Of a DNA stretch of 64,000 bases, positions 1 through 7,947 are shown piece by piece. The number at the start of each line of letters is the position of its first letter. Within the stretch, counting starts at the first letter, position 1. The translations under genes were made by a program, and so were the position numbers. The notes under the pieces were generated by a model. The model was given only the letters and a program-made list of their open reading frames with translations, was not told where the DNA came from and ran no database searches. Origin of the DNA: CAZENU01 sp965222125 (lineage in GTDB: Bacteria; Chloroflexota; Dehalococcoidia; Lucifugimonadales; CAZENU01); the NCBI GenBank assembly GCA_965222125.1, contig CBDCTC010000001.1, forward strand, positions 1 to 64,000, in the 5' to 3' direction.

Positions 1-1
1 C

Positions 2-2113
2 TACCTGGCGCTCTTCTATCTCGTGCCCGCCGTACCGTTTCTGTTCGCGGGGATCGCCCTCGGCGGGGCGTTGAGCATGGATCCCGGGCGGACATCGCGA
101 CTGTACGGCGCGAGCCTCACCGGCTCCGGAATCGGCGCGCTGCTCGCGCTGGGCGGTCCCGCGGCGAATGGGCCGGGCGACGCGCTGGCCGCGGTGTCGC
201 TCCTGGGGACCGCCGCGCTGCTCGCCTTCAGCGCAGGAGCGCCCGTCACGCGCTTCGCGGCCGCGGTCGCCGCGTCTGCGGCGCTTGCGGCGGCGGGGCT
301 CGTGCTGCCGCAGGTCGGCGAGCCCGAGATGTCGCAGTACAAGACGTTGCCGAGAGTGCTCGGCCAGGTGGGCTCCACCCTTGAGTGGACGGGCTGGAAC
401 GCCTTTTCTCGCGTCGACTTCGTCTCGGCCGAGGCGCTGCACCAGGCGCCGGGCCTCAGCTTCGCGTTCTCCGGCGCTCTGCCCCGTCAGTCGGCCATGA
501 CGACCGACGGGGACAACCTCACCAGCCTGACGGCGTCCGCGCCGGCCGACGCGGAGTTTACGGCGTTCCTGCCCGGCGCCGTCGCCTATCGCCTCGTCGA
601 GTCGCCCAGGGTGCTCGTGGTCGAGCCCGGGGGCGGACTGGACGTTCTGACGGCGCTGCACCACGGCGCGAGGGAGGTGGTGGCGGTCGTGGGCAACCCG
701 TTGGAGGCCGAGCTGCTGCGCGGCCGGGCGGCCGAGGCCGCGGGGCGCGTGTTCGAATCGCCGCAGGTCACCGTGGTGCAGACGAACCCGAGGACGTATC
801 TCGCCCGGCACGATGACCGCTTCGACGTGGTGGTGGTGTCGCTGCGCGACGCGTTTAGGCCCATCACCGCCGGGGCATACAGCCTGAGCGAGAACTATCT
901 TTACACGACCGAGGCGTTCCGGGACTACGTCGAACACCTCGTCCCGAACGGTGTCCTGGTAGTGACCCGCTGGGCGCAACTTCCGCCGAGCGAGGAGATG
1001 CGCGCGGCAGCGGCGCTGATCGAGGCGATCGAGGCCGGCCAACCGGCGGACGCCGGTGACAGCCTCGCGGCGATCAGGACGTTGCAAACGCTGACGGTCG
1101 TGGCGAAGAACGGCGTCTTGTCGGACGGCGAGCTTCAGCGGATCAGGGAATTCGCCGAGTCGCGGCGCATGGACCTGGCGTATCTGCCGGACCTCCGTGA
1201 CGAGGAGGCAAACAGGTTCTTCGTGCTGGAGGAGGCGTCCTACCTGGACGGGCTCAGGCGGCTGTTGGACGGGGAGCGGCGCGGCGACTACTACGACTCC
1301 CGGGAGTTCGACGTCCGTCCGACGTCTGACGACAGGCCGTTCTTCTTCCACCTGTTCCGGTGGCGGCAGACGCCGGACGTCGTGGCCCGGCTGGGCTCGG
1401 AGTGGCAGCCGTTCGGCGGCGCGGGATACCTTGTCGTCGTGGCGTTTCTCGCGGTCGCGGTGGCGTCCTCGACGCTGCTGATTCTCGGTCCGCTGCTGCT
1501 GCGGCGCCGCGACGCGTCGGGTGGTGGGGTGGGGGCGGTCCCGGCATGGCGGCCGCTGGTCTACTTCGTCGGTCTCGGGCTCGCGTTCCTGTGGATCGAG
1601 CTGCCGTTGATGCAGCGGTTTATCCTGGTGCTCGATCACCCTACCTACTCCTTCGGGCTGGTGCTGTTCACGCTGCTCGTCTTCTCCGGCGCCGGGAGCC
1701 TGCTGTCGCCGAGGCTGGGCCGGTTTCGGGCCTGGACGGCGCCGGCGTTGGGCTGCGCCGCGATGGCCTACGCGGTAGGGGTCGGATCGGCGGTCGAGGC
1801 GATACTGCAGCTCCCGTTCGCGGCGCGCGTCTTCCTGGCGGCGCTCTTGCTCGCGCCGCTCGGGCTCCTGATGGGTATGCCGTTTCCGGTCGGCGTCGAG
1901 GCGCTGCGTCGGACGCGGCCCGACCTGATACCGTGGGCGTGGGGCGCGAACGGCTACGCGTCGGTCGTCGGGTCGATCATGGCGACTCTGATGGCGCTGA
2001 GCTGGGGCTTCTCGTGGGTGATAGCGGTCGGGGGCGCGGCCTACTTCATCGCCGCCGCCGCCTACGCGCCGGCGCTGCTCGGCGTCACTCCCTCAAGAGC
2101 GGAACGAACCTGA
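2..2113 (+). CDS. Membrane protein with spermidine-synthase-like methyltransferase fold (5' truncated)
   Basis: The reading frame is open from base 2, so the N-terminus lies outside the window; a GTG at 23 is the first visible start but the hydrophobic sequence continues upstream of it. About 700 residues are visible. There are several N-terminal membrane helices, then a soluble domain from about residue 180 to 400 with a SAM-type loop (EPGGGLDVLTAL) followed by an acidic-hydrophobic strand (FDVVVVSL), then at least five C-terminal membrane helices ending in a GMPFPVGVE-like segment. This is the layout of bacterial membrane proteins fused to a spermine/spermidine synthase-like domain. Substrate is not predictable; whether it makes polyamines is doubtful. 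The last 29 bases overlap the convergent Pcm-like gene. Confidence 0.8.
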   Translation, partial: YLALFYLVPAVPFLFAGIALGGALSMDPGRTSRLYGASLTGSGIGALLALGGPAANGPGDALAAVSLLGTAALLAFSAGAPVTRFAAAVAASAALAAAGLVLPQVGEPEMSQYKTLPRVLGQVGSTLEWTGWNAFSRVDFVSAEALHQAPGLSFAFSGALPRQSAMTTDGDNLTSLTASAPADAEFTAFLPGAVAYRLVESPRVLVVEPGGGLDVLTALHHGAREVVAVVGNPLEAELLRGRAAEAAGRVFESPQVTVVQTNPRTYLARHDDRFDVVVVSLRDAFRPITAGAYSLSENYLYTTEAFRDYVEHLVPNGVLVVTRWAQLPPSEEMRAAAALIEAIEAGQPADAGDSLAAIRTLQTLTVVAKNGVLSDGELQRIREFAESRRMDLAYLPDLRDEEANRFFVLEEASYLDGLRRLLDGERRGDYYDSREFDVRPTSDDRPFFFHLFRWRQTPDVVARLGSEWQPFGGAGYLVVVAFLAVAVASSTLLILGPLLLRRRDASGGGVGAVPAWRPLVYFVGLGLAFLWIELPLMQRFILVLDHPTYSFGLVLFTLLVFSGAGSLLSPRLGRFRAWTAPALGCAAMAYAVGVGSAVEAILQLPFAARVFLAALLLAPLGLLMGMPFPVGVEALRRTRPDLIPWAWGANGYASVVGSIMATLMALSWGFSWVIAVGGAAYFIAAAAYAPALLGVTPSRAERT

Positions 2114-2912
2114 CGGCGCCCTGGTTGAGGGCGACCCGGTTCCCGTCTCGGGTAACGATGAGCCACAGCGTCTGGATGCTGCCGGGCGGGCCGACCGGCA
2201 CGACCATTCGGCCGTCGGGCTTGAGCTGGTCGACCAGGGGCGCGGGCACGTGGTCGGGCGCCGCGGTGACGATTATGGCGTCGAAGGGGCTCTGGTCGGG
2301 GAGTCCGAAGTAGCCGTCGCCGAGGTATACGTTCACGTCGCCGTAGCCCAGCGCGAGCAGATCGTTCGCGGCCCGCTGGGCGAGCTCCGGGATGATCTCG
2401 ATCGTGTGCACCTCGACGCCCATCTCGGTCAGCACGGCGGCCTGGTAGCCGGATCCGGTGCCGACCTCCAGCACCTTGTCGCCGGGGCCCAGGTCCAGCA
2501 GGTCGGTCATGAGGGCGACGGTGTAGGGCTGCGAGATCGTCTGCCCGTGGCCGATGGGCAGGGGATTGTCGTCGTAGGCCTTGGCGCGGTGCTGGTCCAG
2601 GACGAGGCGGTGCCTCGGCACCGTCGCCATCGCGAGGACGACCGCGGAGTCGAGAACGCCGCGAGCGGCGATGTCCTCGTCCACCATTTGCTGACGGCGC
2701 TGACGCGTCGCCTCGTCCTCCTCCGGCGCAGAGGCCGGAGGGGCCGCGTTCGGGAGCACCGGCACGGGAATGAGAAGGTTGCCGGACGCGGGAGCGGTCG
2801 CCTGCGGGGGTGCCGGGGCCGCGTCTTCGGAGCATCCGCCGGCGGCGAGCGCAGCCAGGCAGAGCAGGATGAGCGCCATTCTGCCGCGTGCTACAATCAC
2901 CTTGCAGACCAC
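2085..2912 (-). CDS. pcm: Protein-L-isoaspartate O-methyltransferase-like lipoprotein
   Basis: A 275-residue protein. The SAM-binding motif VLEVGTGSGYQAAVL and the later VTAAPDHVP and LKPDGRMVVPVG segments are those of PCMT enzymes, which methylate isoaspartyl residues of damaged proteins. Unlike cytosolic Pcm, it begins with a hydrophobic segment ending in LAAGGC (Cys27), a lipobox, followed by an Ala/Pro-rich linker, so it is probably an exported, membrane-anchored repair enzyme. The start could be the ATG at 2912 or the internal ATG at 2879 (MALILL), which gives a more typical signal peptide. It is convergent with, and overlaps by 29 bases, the membrane methyltransferase-like gene. Confidence 0.85.
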   Translation of the reverse strand: MVCKVIVARGRMALILLCLAALAAGGCSEDAAPAPPQATAPASGNLLIPVPVLPNAAPPASAPEEDEATRQRRQQMVDEDIAARGVLDSAVVLAMATVPRHRLVLDQHRAKAYDDNPLPIGHGQTISQPYTVALMTDLLDLGPGDKVLEVGTGSGYQAAVLTEMGVEVHTIEIIPELAQRAANDLLALGYGDVNVYLGDGYFGLPDQSPFDAIIVTAAPDHVPAPLVDQLKPDGRMVVPVGPPGSIQTLWLIVTRDGNRVALNQGAVRFVPLLRE

Positions 2913-2929
2913 TTTGGCTTCTCCATGCC

Positions 2930-3005
2930 GCGCCCGTAGCTCAGCGGATAGAGCATCGGTCTTCGGAACCGAGGGTCGTGGGTTCGAATCCCTCCGGGCG
3001 CACCA
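2930..3005 (+). tRNA. tRNA-Arg (anticodon TCG), CCA encoded
   Basis: The acceptor stem GCGCCCG/CGGGCGC, D arm GCTC..GAGC, anticodon stem TCGGT/ACCGA with loop CTTCGGA (anticodon TCG) and T loop TTCGAAT all fold in register. One T-T mismatch is present in the T stem. Discriminator A at 3002 is followed by encoded CCA at 3003-3005. It reads arginine CGA codons. Confidence 0.95.
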
Positions 3006-3250
3006 TCTCCACGCTGCGACCTACCGCTGGCCCAGCGTCCTCAGGACGCCTCCGCAGCAGGCATGCTGCAATCCTACCGCAAACCGCATCGGAATATCGG
3101 CCCGATATATAGCCGGGCGGCTTGCGGTTCGTCGATGCTCCCGGCATGGCGCGACGGCCGGCTGTTGATGTCTCCGCCGACGCAACCATGAGTCACGTTG
3201 AATTGGCACCCGAACACTTCGAGTTGGGGCGATCCGGGCACATACCCCTC

Positions 3251-3280
3251 TTGACATTGGGGCTACTACTATAGTAGTAC
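3251..3280 (+). promoter_or_regulatory. TTGACA box with a 16-bp perfect palindrome
   Basis: TTGACA is at 3251-3256. Bases 3264-3279 form a perfect palindrome (TACTACTATAGTAGTA) that lies where the -10 region would be. A -10 could be TAGTAC at 3275-3280 (18-base spacer). A dimeric repressor on the palindrome would block such a promoter. The next gene, the LuxR-type regulator, starts about 115 bases downstream, so autoregulation is a possible reading. This is inference; no factor is identified. Confidence 0.45.
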
Positions 3281-3393
3281 TCGAGTGAGAACTCTTAGGC
3301 CATACTGTACTCCCACAATGGTACTAAGCTGTTATCATTAGGCGTGGATAGTTCAGACGGGGTATACCAGAGATACGGCAGCTTGGGGAGCCA

Positions 3394-4041
3394 ATGGCTA
3401 CGAGGATCGCGATCGCCAACAGAAACGCCGCGGTTGCGCAGGCGCTGGCGCTTCTCCTGGGACAGAAGGAAGAGTTCGACGTGGTTGCCGAGCTGACCGA
3501 CGCAGACCAGATCATGGGAGCGGTGGCGGACTCCAAGCCTCGACTCTTGCTGGTCGACCCCGCCCTGCCCAACTTGGATCTGGATGCCCTCATCGACCAG
3601 GTGGCGAGGATATCCCCGGAGACGGCGGTCTCGGTACTCACCGACTCCAGTGACGGCAGATACCTGAGGGGAGCGGTCGAGTCGGGAGCTCAGGCATACT
3701 TGTCGATGGAGGGCGACGCCGACGAGCTGATCCAAAAGCTGAAGCTGATCGCCGCCGGCCACGTGATCGCTTCGGGGTCTGCGGCCAATGCTCTCTCGGA
3801 CCTGGCGGGCACGGTCTCCGACAGCTCCAAGGATGGGTTGTCCGACCGAGAGATCGAGGTCGTGAACCTGGTGGCGTGCGGCGATACCAACAAAGAGATC
3901 GCGGACACGCTCGTCATCACCGAGAATACCGTGAAGGTACACCTTAGAAACATCTACGGGAAGCTGAGTCTTCGGAACCGGCAGGAGCTGACGGCATACG
4001 CGCTCCAGACCGAGAGCGAGTTAGCCGCGAGCCCCAGATGA
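3394..4041 (+). CDS. LuxR-family response regulator with degenerate receiver
   Basis: A 215-residue two-domain regulator. The C-terminal 65 residues are a LuxR helix-turn-helix (LSDREIEVVNLVACGDTNKE, then ENTVKVHLRNIYGKL). The N-terminal 120 residues have the receiver layout with an Asp at about residue 55 (LLLVDPALP). The usual acidic pair at the end of strand 1 is replaced by Asn-Arg (IANRNAA) and the usual Lys before the last helix is replaced (YLSMEGD), so phosphorylation by a histidine kinase is doubtful. No kinase gene is adjacent. The start has GGGGAG just upstream with short spacing. It probably acts as a phosphorylation-independent or ligand-sensing transcription factor; the target is unknown. 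Confidence 0.85.
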   Translation: MATRIAIANRNAAVAQALALLLGQKEEFDVVAELTDADQIMGAVADSKPRLLLVDPALPNLDLDALIDQVARISPETAVSVLTDSSDGRYLRGAVESGAQAYLSMEGDADELIQKLKLIAAGHVIASGSAANALSDLAGTVSDSSKDGLSDREIEVVNLVACGDTNKEIADTLVITENTVKVHLRNIYGKLSLRNRQELTAYALQTESELAASPR

Positions 4042-4333
4042 GGCTGGCTGCCTCCGCTTCACGCGTGTCCTGAGAACATCCTCCCTACTGCCCGAACTGG
4101 TCCGCTCGCCGTTTCATGTTTGCGGCTTCTACCACGATCGGGTTGCAGCCTCCGCTCTTGCAGTACGACGAGACTATTCGGTGGACGTATCGCGGAACAG
4201 CACGGCCCGGATAGCCAAGATAGCTCGCTCGGGTGATGTGCGGCGAGTTCTGCACTGGTAGGCTTGAGTCCAAGAGTCTATCGGCAGACGGTCCCAGGTC
4301 GGCGACCAACGGGACACAAGATGAGGTCTTGGA

Positions 4334-4624
4334 ATGGCAATGATGCGGCAGTTCAGAGTAACTCTGTCAGACGAAGCGCGGGGCGCACTTACCGAGCTCG
4401 CCGCCGCGCACGAAGGTCCAGGCGTGCTTCGCTTGAAGGAGCTTCAGGCGGTCGCGTTGACGGTAGGCGAGCCAGAGGACGACGACCTGGTTCTCCCGGC
4501 GTCCGACGGCTCTACGCTGCTGGCGGTGAGCCGCCAGCTGATGGACCGCCTGGGCGGCGAAGCGGAACTGGTCGTCGGAATTCGGGAGACTGGAGAGCCG
4601 GACTTCAAGCTAGTGCGAGAGTAA
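4334..4624 (+). CDS. Conserved-looking hypothetical protein, 96 aa
   Basis: I do not recognise a family. It is a small acidic soluble protein with no signal peptide, no cysteine and no membrane segment. It begins MAMMRQFRVTLSDEARGALT, alternates predicted strands and helices, and contains a strongly acidic turn (GEPEDDDLVLP). It lies 66 bases before the YtxH-like gene on the same strand, with a separate ribosome binding site for each. The preceding bases 4042-4333 hold no convincing gene. Confidence 0.55.
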   Translation: MAMMRQFRVTLSDEARGALTELAAAHEGPGVLRLKELQAVALTVGEPEDDDLVLPASDGSTLLAVSRQLMDRLGGEAELVVGIRETGEPDFKLVRE

Positions 4625-4690
4625 ACAGGTGGTCAGGACGGGTCTAGAAACGTTCGTGGATCAGCGGATCGAACCAATGGAGGTGAACTA

Positions 4691-4963
4691 ATGGGTAAGC
4701 TATGGGTTGGAGTTGCCGGTGCCGGTGCTGTCGGAGTGGTGATTGGCATTCTTTTTGCGCCCCGCAAGGGATCGGAAACACGAAAGGCTATCGTCGAGCG
4801 TACCGAGCCGGTCCAAACGGCTGCCAGGAAGGCCGCTTCGAAGGCGGGGGACGTGATCGCACCCGCTACCGACAAGGCGGTCGGATGGGTCCCTTTGATC
4901 GGCAAGAACGACAAGGGGGACGTAAAGGTGGAGGAGCCCGCGGGGAGTGCCAGTAGCAGCTGA
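4691..4963 (+). CDS. YtxH-domain small membrane protein
   Basis: A 90-residue protein. Residues 7-30 form a glycine-rich membrane segment running into GVVIGILFAPRKGSETRKAI, the characteristic YtxH signature. The rest is a charged Ala/Lys-rich helix that resembles gas-vesicle or general-stress YtxH proteins, ending in a Ser-rich tail. A strong ribosome binding site (GGAGGTG) sits 6-7 bases before the ATG. YtxH proteins are linked to stress but have no defined biochemical role. The following UspA gene supports a stress context. Confidence 0.75.
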   Translation: MGKLWVGVAGAGAVGVVIGILFAPRKGSETRKAIVERTEPVQTAARKAASKAGDVIAPATDKAVGWVPLIGKNDKGDVKVEEPAGSASSS

Positions 4964-5314
4964 GCCCCTCTCGGCGAGGTTGGCCTGGCCCGCACTCCGG
5001 CGCGGTCGGGAGGCGCCTTTATCGAGGCCCTCCCGGCCGTTGCCTCCGTTGTTTCTGGCCGAAAGCCCTGGCCCGAGCCAGGCTGCGGGCGCTCTGTTCC
5101 CCTCGGACCGCCGAACGACAATTCGGTGACTGATGGTGCAAAGCCAGGCAATCGGTTCGACACGCCACGGAGCCCAGTCCGCCCAGTCGGCTAGCCGCCG
5201 GCAAGAACGGACTGCCGGTTCGGCGTCGATGACGTGGACTCAAAACGTCTAGCGGCTCGTGAACCAGCTGTGCGATAAGTGTTGCACAGACCCTTCCGGC
5301 GTGGAGGACGCAAC
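4964..5314. other. Gene-free stretch with one strong hairpin
   Basis: About 350 bases without a convincing gene. Bases 5003-5013 and 5029-5039 form an 11-bp inverted repeat (one T-G wobble) around a 15-base loop, about 40 bases after the YtxH stop. It may end that transcript, but there is no run of T after it, so it is not a classical intrinsic terminator. A ribosome binding site GGAGG at 5303-5307 belongs to the following gene. Confidence 0.5.
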
Positions 5315-6235
5315 GTGTTTGCCAAGGTGTTGGTACCCGTCAATCCCGATGATCTAGAGATCGCCAGCGCCATCGTGCCCCATGTGAGGTGGCTCGTCGA
5401 CAGGCTCGCTCCGGAGATGGTGTTTCTCGCCGTGATCCCGGTCAGTCGAACCGAGGACGGGCCCGAGACCGCTCAGATATTTGATCGGGCGGAGAGTGAC
5501 GTGGCCTTGCTGCTTGACGATCTGGTCCGGTCCATAGGAGGTCAGGTGCTCGAGTCGGAGGAGCTGGTCGAATTTGGGTCACCCTCGGAGACGATCGTTG
5601 ATACATGCAGTCGGCTGGGGTGCGACCTCATAGCGATGTCGACGCACGGGGGAGGCCTCCTGGCGCAGGCCCTCGCCGGCAGCGTGACCACTGAGGTTAT
5701 GGGCAGTGCGCAGGTCCCGGTGCTGGTCATCAATCCGAGTAGTTCGGACGACCAGATCGCGGAAGCGGTCGACATCTCGACGGTATATGTCGCCCTGGAT
5801 GGGACTCCGGAGGCCGAGGCTGTGATTCCACAGGTCGAGTTTCTGGCGACTAAGCTTGGTCTTGAGGTTGTCCTGCTGCAGGCTACGAACGAAATTGCCA
5901 AGCCATCGACACCGCTGGTAGAGCCTGCCGTGGTAGTGACGGGCGACGCGACTTTCGTCTCCATCCCCGAGGTTGCCGCAGACCCGTCGATCGACTACTT
6001 CGCACGGCTTGTGGCAGATCTGACAGACCAGGGCATAGATGCCAGATGGATCCTGCTAGAGGGTACCGCCAAGGAACGGTTGGCGGGGGTCTTCGAGCAA
6101 TCGCTTCGCAGCATGATCGCGGTCACCCATAGCGGCAGGTCGGGCCTGAAGCGTTGGATCGCCGGGAGCGTTCCCGAGGAGTTGATCAAAAAGACAGGAA
6201 GTCCGGTTCTCATCGTGCCGCCGGCGTTGCGGTAG
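5315..6235 (+). CDS. Tandem UspA universal stress protein
   Basis: A 306-residue protein with two UspA folds. Domain 1 spans about residues 1-145 and ends STHGGGLLAQALAGSVTTEV; domain 2 covers the rest and ends THSGRSGLKRWIAGSV followed by SPVLIVPP, matching the ATP-binding G-2x-G-9x-G(S/T) pattern of UspA proteins. I chose the GTG at 5315 because GGAGG lies 7 bases before it; a TTG at 5279 would only add residues that do not look like UspA. It is cytosolic. A second tandem UspA (39666-40547) is in the window. Its close downstream neighbour is a DUF502 membrane protein. Confidence 0.88.
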   Translation: MFAKVLVPVNPDDLEIASAIVPHVRWLVDRLAPEMVFLAVIPVSRTEDGPETAQIFDRAESDVALLLDDLVRSIGGQVLESEELVEFGSPSETIVDTCSRLGCDLIAMSTHGGGLLAQALAGSVTTEVMGSAQVPVLVINPSSSDDQIAEAVDISTVYVALDGTPEAEAVIPQVEFLATKLGLEVVLLQATNEIAKPSTPLVEPAVVVTGDATFVSIPEVAADPSIDYFARLVADLTDQGIDARWILLEGTAKERLAGVFEQSLRSMIAVTHSGRSGLKRWIAGSVPEELIKKTGSPVLIVPPALR

Positions 6236-6279
6236 CACGTGTTGCGCGAGGCCTGACGGGCCGAAACGAGGGGCGGAGG

Positions 6280-6963
6280 ATGAAACAACTGCGAAGCCGC
6301 CTGAAATGGCGACTGTATTTCGCCAGGATTAGAGTCAAGTTTCACGTCAGAAGGACCATGATCGAGGGGGTACTGCTGCTGGTGCCCATCGTGATCACCT
6401 TCGTGGTGCTGAGGTGGGTCTGGGGTTTCGTTGACGGTGTGCTCAGCCCGGCCATCGAGACATCCACCGGCGTCAGCTTTCCGGGGCTGGGCGTGGTCGC
6501 ACTGCTGGTGCTGGTTTACCTCGTTGGCCTGGTATGGGAAGTAGACCTGGGCAAGCGCATTCTAACGTCGGCTCAAACCATCCTGACGTCGCTGCCGATC
6601 GTCAGGGTCGTCTATTCCCCAGCGCGTCAGCTGATCCAGTCGTTTTCCGGGTCGGGGGCGTCCGGGTTCAAGCGAGTGGTAGTGATCGAGTACCCGCGGC
6701 TGGGGACCTGGATGCTGGGATTCCTGACGTCGATCACCACTCGCAACGATGGTGTCCGCATGGGCGTGGTGTACGTCCCGACTGCGCCCACGCCCAACTC
6801 CGGGTGGGTCGTCCTGCTGCCGATCGACGAGGTGTTCGACACTGTGCTAAACGTTCAGGAGGCGATGGCCATGGTCCTGTCGGGGGGTATCGCAACGCCC
6901 GACGAGATAGAGATGACCGCTTTTGACGAGCATCGGCCCGAGTTGGTCGAATCGGCAACGTGA
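6280..6963 (+). CDS. DUF502 family membrane protein
   Basis: A 227-residue protein. It has a basic N-terminus, a first membrane helix (GVLLLVPIVITFVVLRWVW), a second helix around residues 65-90 (GLGVVALLVLVYLVGLVW), then a soluble domain with the DUF502 pattern (LTSLPIVRVVYSPARQLI, then PTAPTPNSGWVVLLP). Function is unknown. The ATG at 6280 has a GGAGG directly against it, which is too close to be ideal; the ATG at 6358 is the other option but would lose the basic cytosolic start. It follows the UspA gene by 44 bases and is likely cotranscribed. Confidence 0.82.
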   Translation: MKQLRSRLKWRLYFARIRVKFHVRRTMIEGVLLLVPIVITFVVLRWVWGFVDGVLSPAIETSTGVSFPGLGVVALLVLVYLVGLVWEVDLGKRILTSAQTILTSLPIVRVVYSPARQLIQSFSGSGASGFKRVVVIEYPRLGTWMLGFLTSITTRNDGVRMGVVYVPTAPTPNSGWVVLLPIDEVFDTVLNVQEAMAMVLSGGIATPDEIEMTAFDEHRPELVESAT

Positions 6964-7031
6964 ATGCCCGGGGCGGTCCACGCCTGCTGGCACCGGGCCA
7001 TCCGACGGTATCCCCTTAGAGGCCTGTGCAC

Positions 7032-7671
7032 ATGGATATCGAAGCCTTATTCCCCAACGGGCTGTACCTGAACGACGCGGTTGAGCTGCTGTGGCCTGTG
7101 GCAGCTATGTCCTCGGCATGGCCCTGTACGCGATGTTTGTCTTCAAGTTCTACCGCTTCGTGGCCGCGCGGGACATGTTCGCGTTGAACCTGTCCAAGTA
7201 CGAAGAGTCACGCTACAGATGGCTGAGGCGCGTCCTGCACATCGTCATGTACCTGACGAAGTACCTTGTCGTGTTTCCTGCGTTCGCATTCTTCTGGTCG
7301 CGGTACTCACGCTGATCCTCACGTTCCTGTCGAAGGACCGGCCGATTACCGACATCCTGCTGATAGCCTTGGCGACCGTCGCCACGATTCGCGTGACCGC
7401 GTACTACAGCGAGGACCTGTCGCGGGACCTCGCCAAGATACTCCCCTTCGCGGTTCTTGCTCTCTTTGTGATCGACGCGTCCTTTTTCAATGTACGCGAC
7501 TCATTGGAAGTCCTGCAGGACGCAAACGAAGCTCGTGAGACCATCCTCTACTACCTGTTGTTTCTCGTAGTCGTCGAGTTCGCGCTGCGGCTACTACTGG
7601 GGATCGTCGCGGTCCTTTTCCGCGGGAGAAGGCTCGCATCGAAGGGGTCTCCGGGCGGCGGAGGCGGCTAG
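7032..7671 (+). pseudogene. Integral membrane protein, interrupted by two one-base frameshifts
   Basis: Three frames are needed to read one coherent protein. It starts at the ATG at 7032 (GAGG about 10 bases upstream) as MDIEALFPNGLYLNDAVELL. It moves to the next frame at about 7091 (VACGSYVLGMALYAMF and on to AFAFFW), then to the third at about 7297 (AVLTLILTFLSKDRPITD to the stop at 7671). Both shifts look like loss of one G beside another G (ctgctG|Gtgg and ttctgG|Gtcg). Rejoined, it is about 213 residues with at least four or five membrane helices and a glycine-rich tail. I do not recognise the family. It may be a real pseudogene or carry assembly errors. Confidence 0.75.
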
Positions 7672-7947
7672 AGGCCGGAGCCGGTGCGCTGAGAGCGGCC
7701 GCCGTCGGAGGAGATGGCCAGCGCCGCCGCATTGCCCGCTCACTACCGACACGACCGCTCGCGAGGGCCCCGCAAGGCTGATCGGGCAGCCTTGTCGGCC
7801 CGATCCCGATCGCGGTTCCGGTCTCGACCTGCGTGTACCAGAGAGCCTATGTTGGCGATAGGACAGCCATTCGGGAACCGCGCCGCCGGCCAGATCGATC
7901 CTCGCTGAGCAGCAGGGCGGCGGCCCGTTGGGACGAATGCGTCGAGG
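7672..7947. other. Intergenic region with a decayed copy of the PhoB-type gene start
   Basis: No gene is evident. Bases 7821-7884 align, with one small gap, to 10108-10172, which holds the promoter and first codons of the OmpR-type regulator. The first 15 bases are identical, the block GACAGCCATTC is identical, and overall identity is about three quarters. Here the ATG is AGG and the downstream frame is not a receiver domain, so this is a vestige, not a gene. Confidence 0.55.

Noticed and set aside
2888..3112. Short ORFs across tRNA-Arg (RIEHRSSEP-type peptide)
   Set aside because: Typical false translation of a tRNA gene.
4085..4309. Minus-strand ORF of 74 residues (RIVSSYCKSGGC)
   Set aside because: Composition looks protein-like, but no ribosome site, no homologue that I know and no operon partner.
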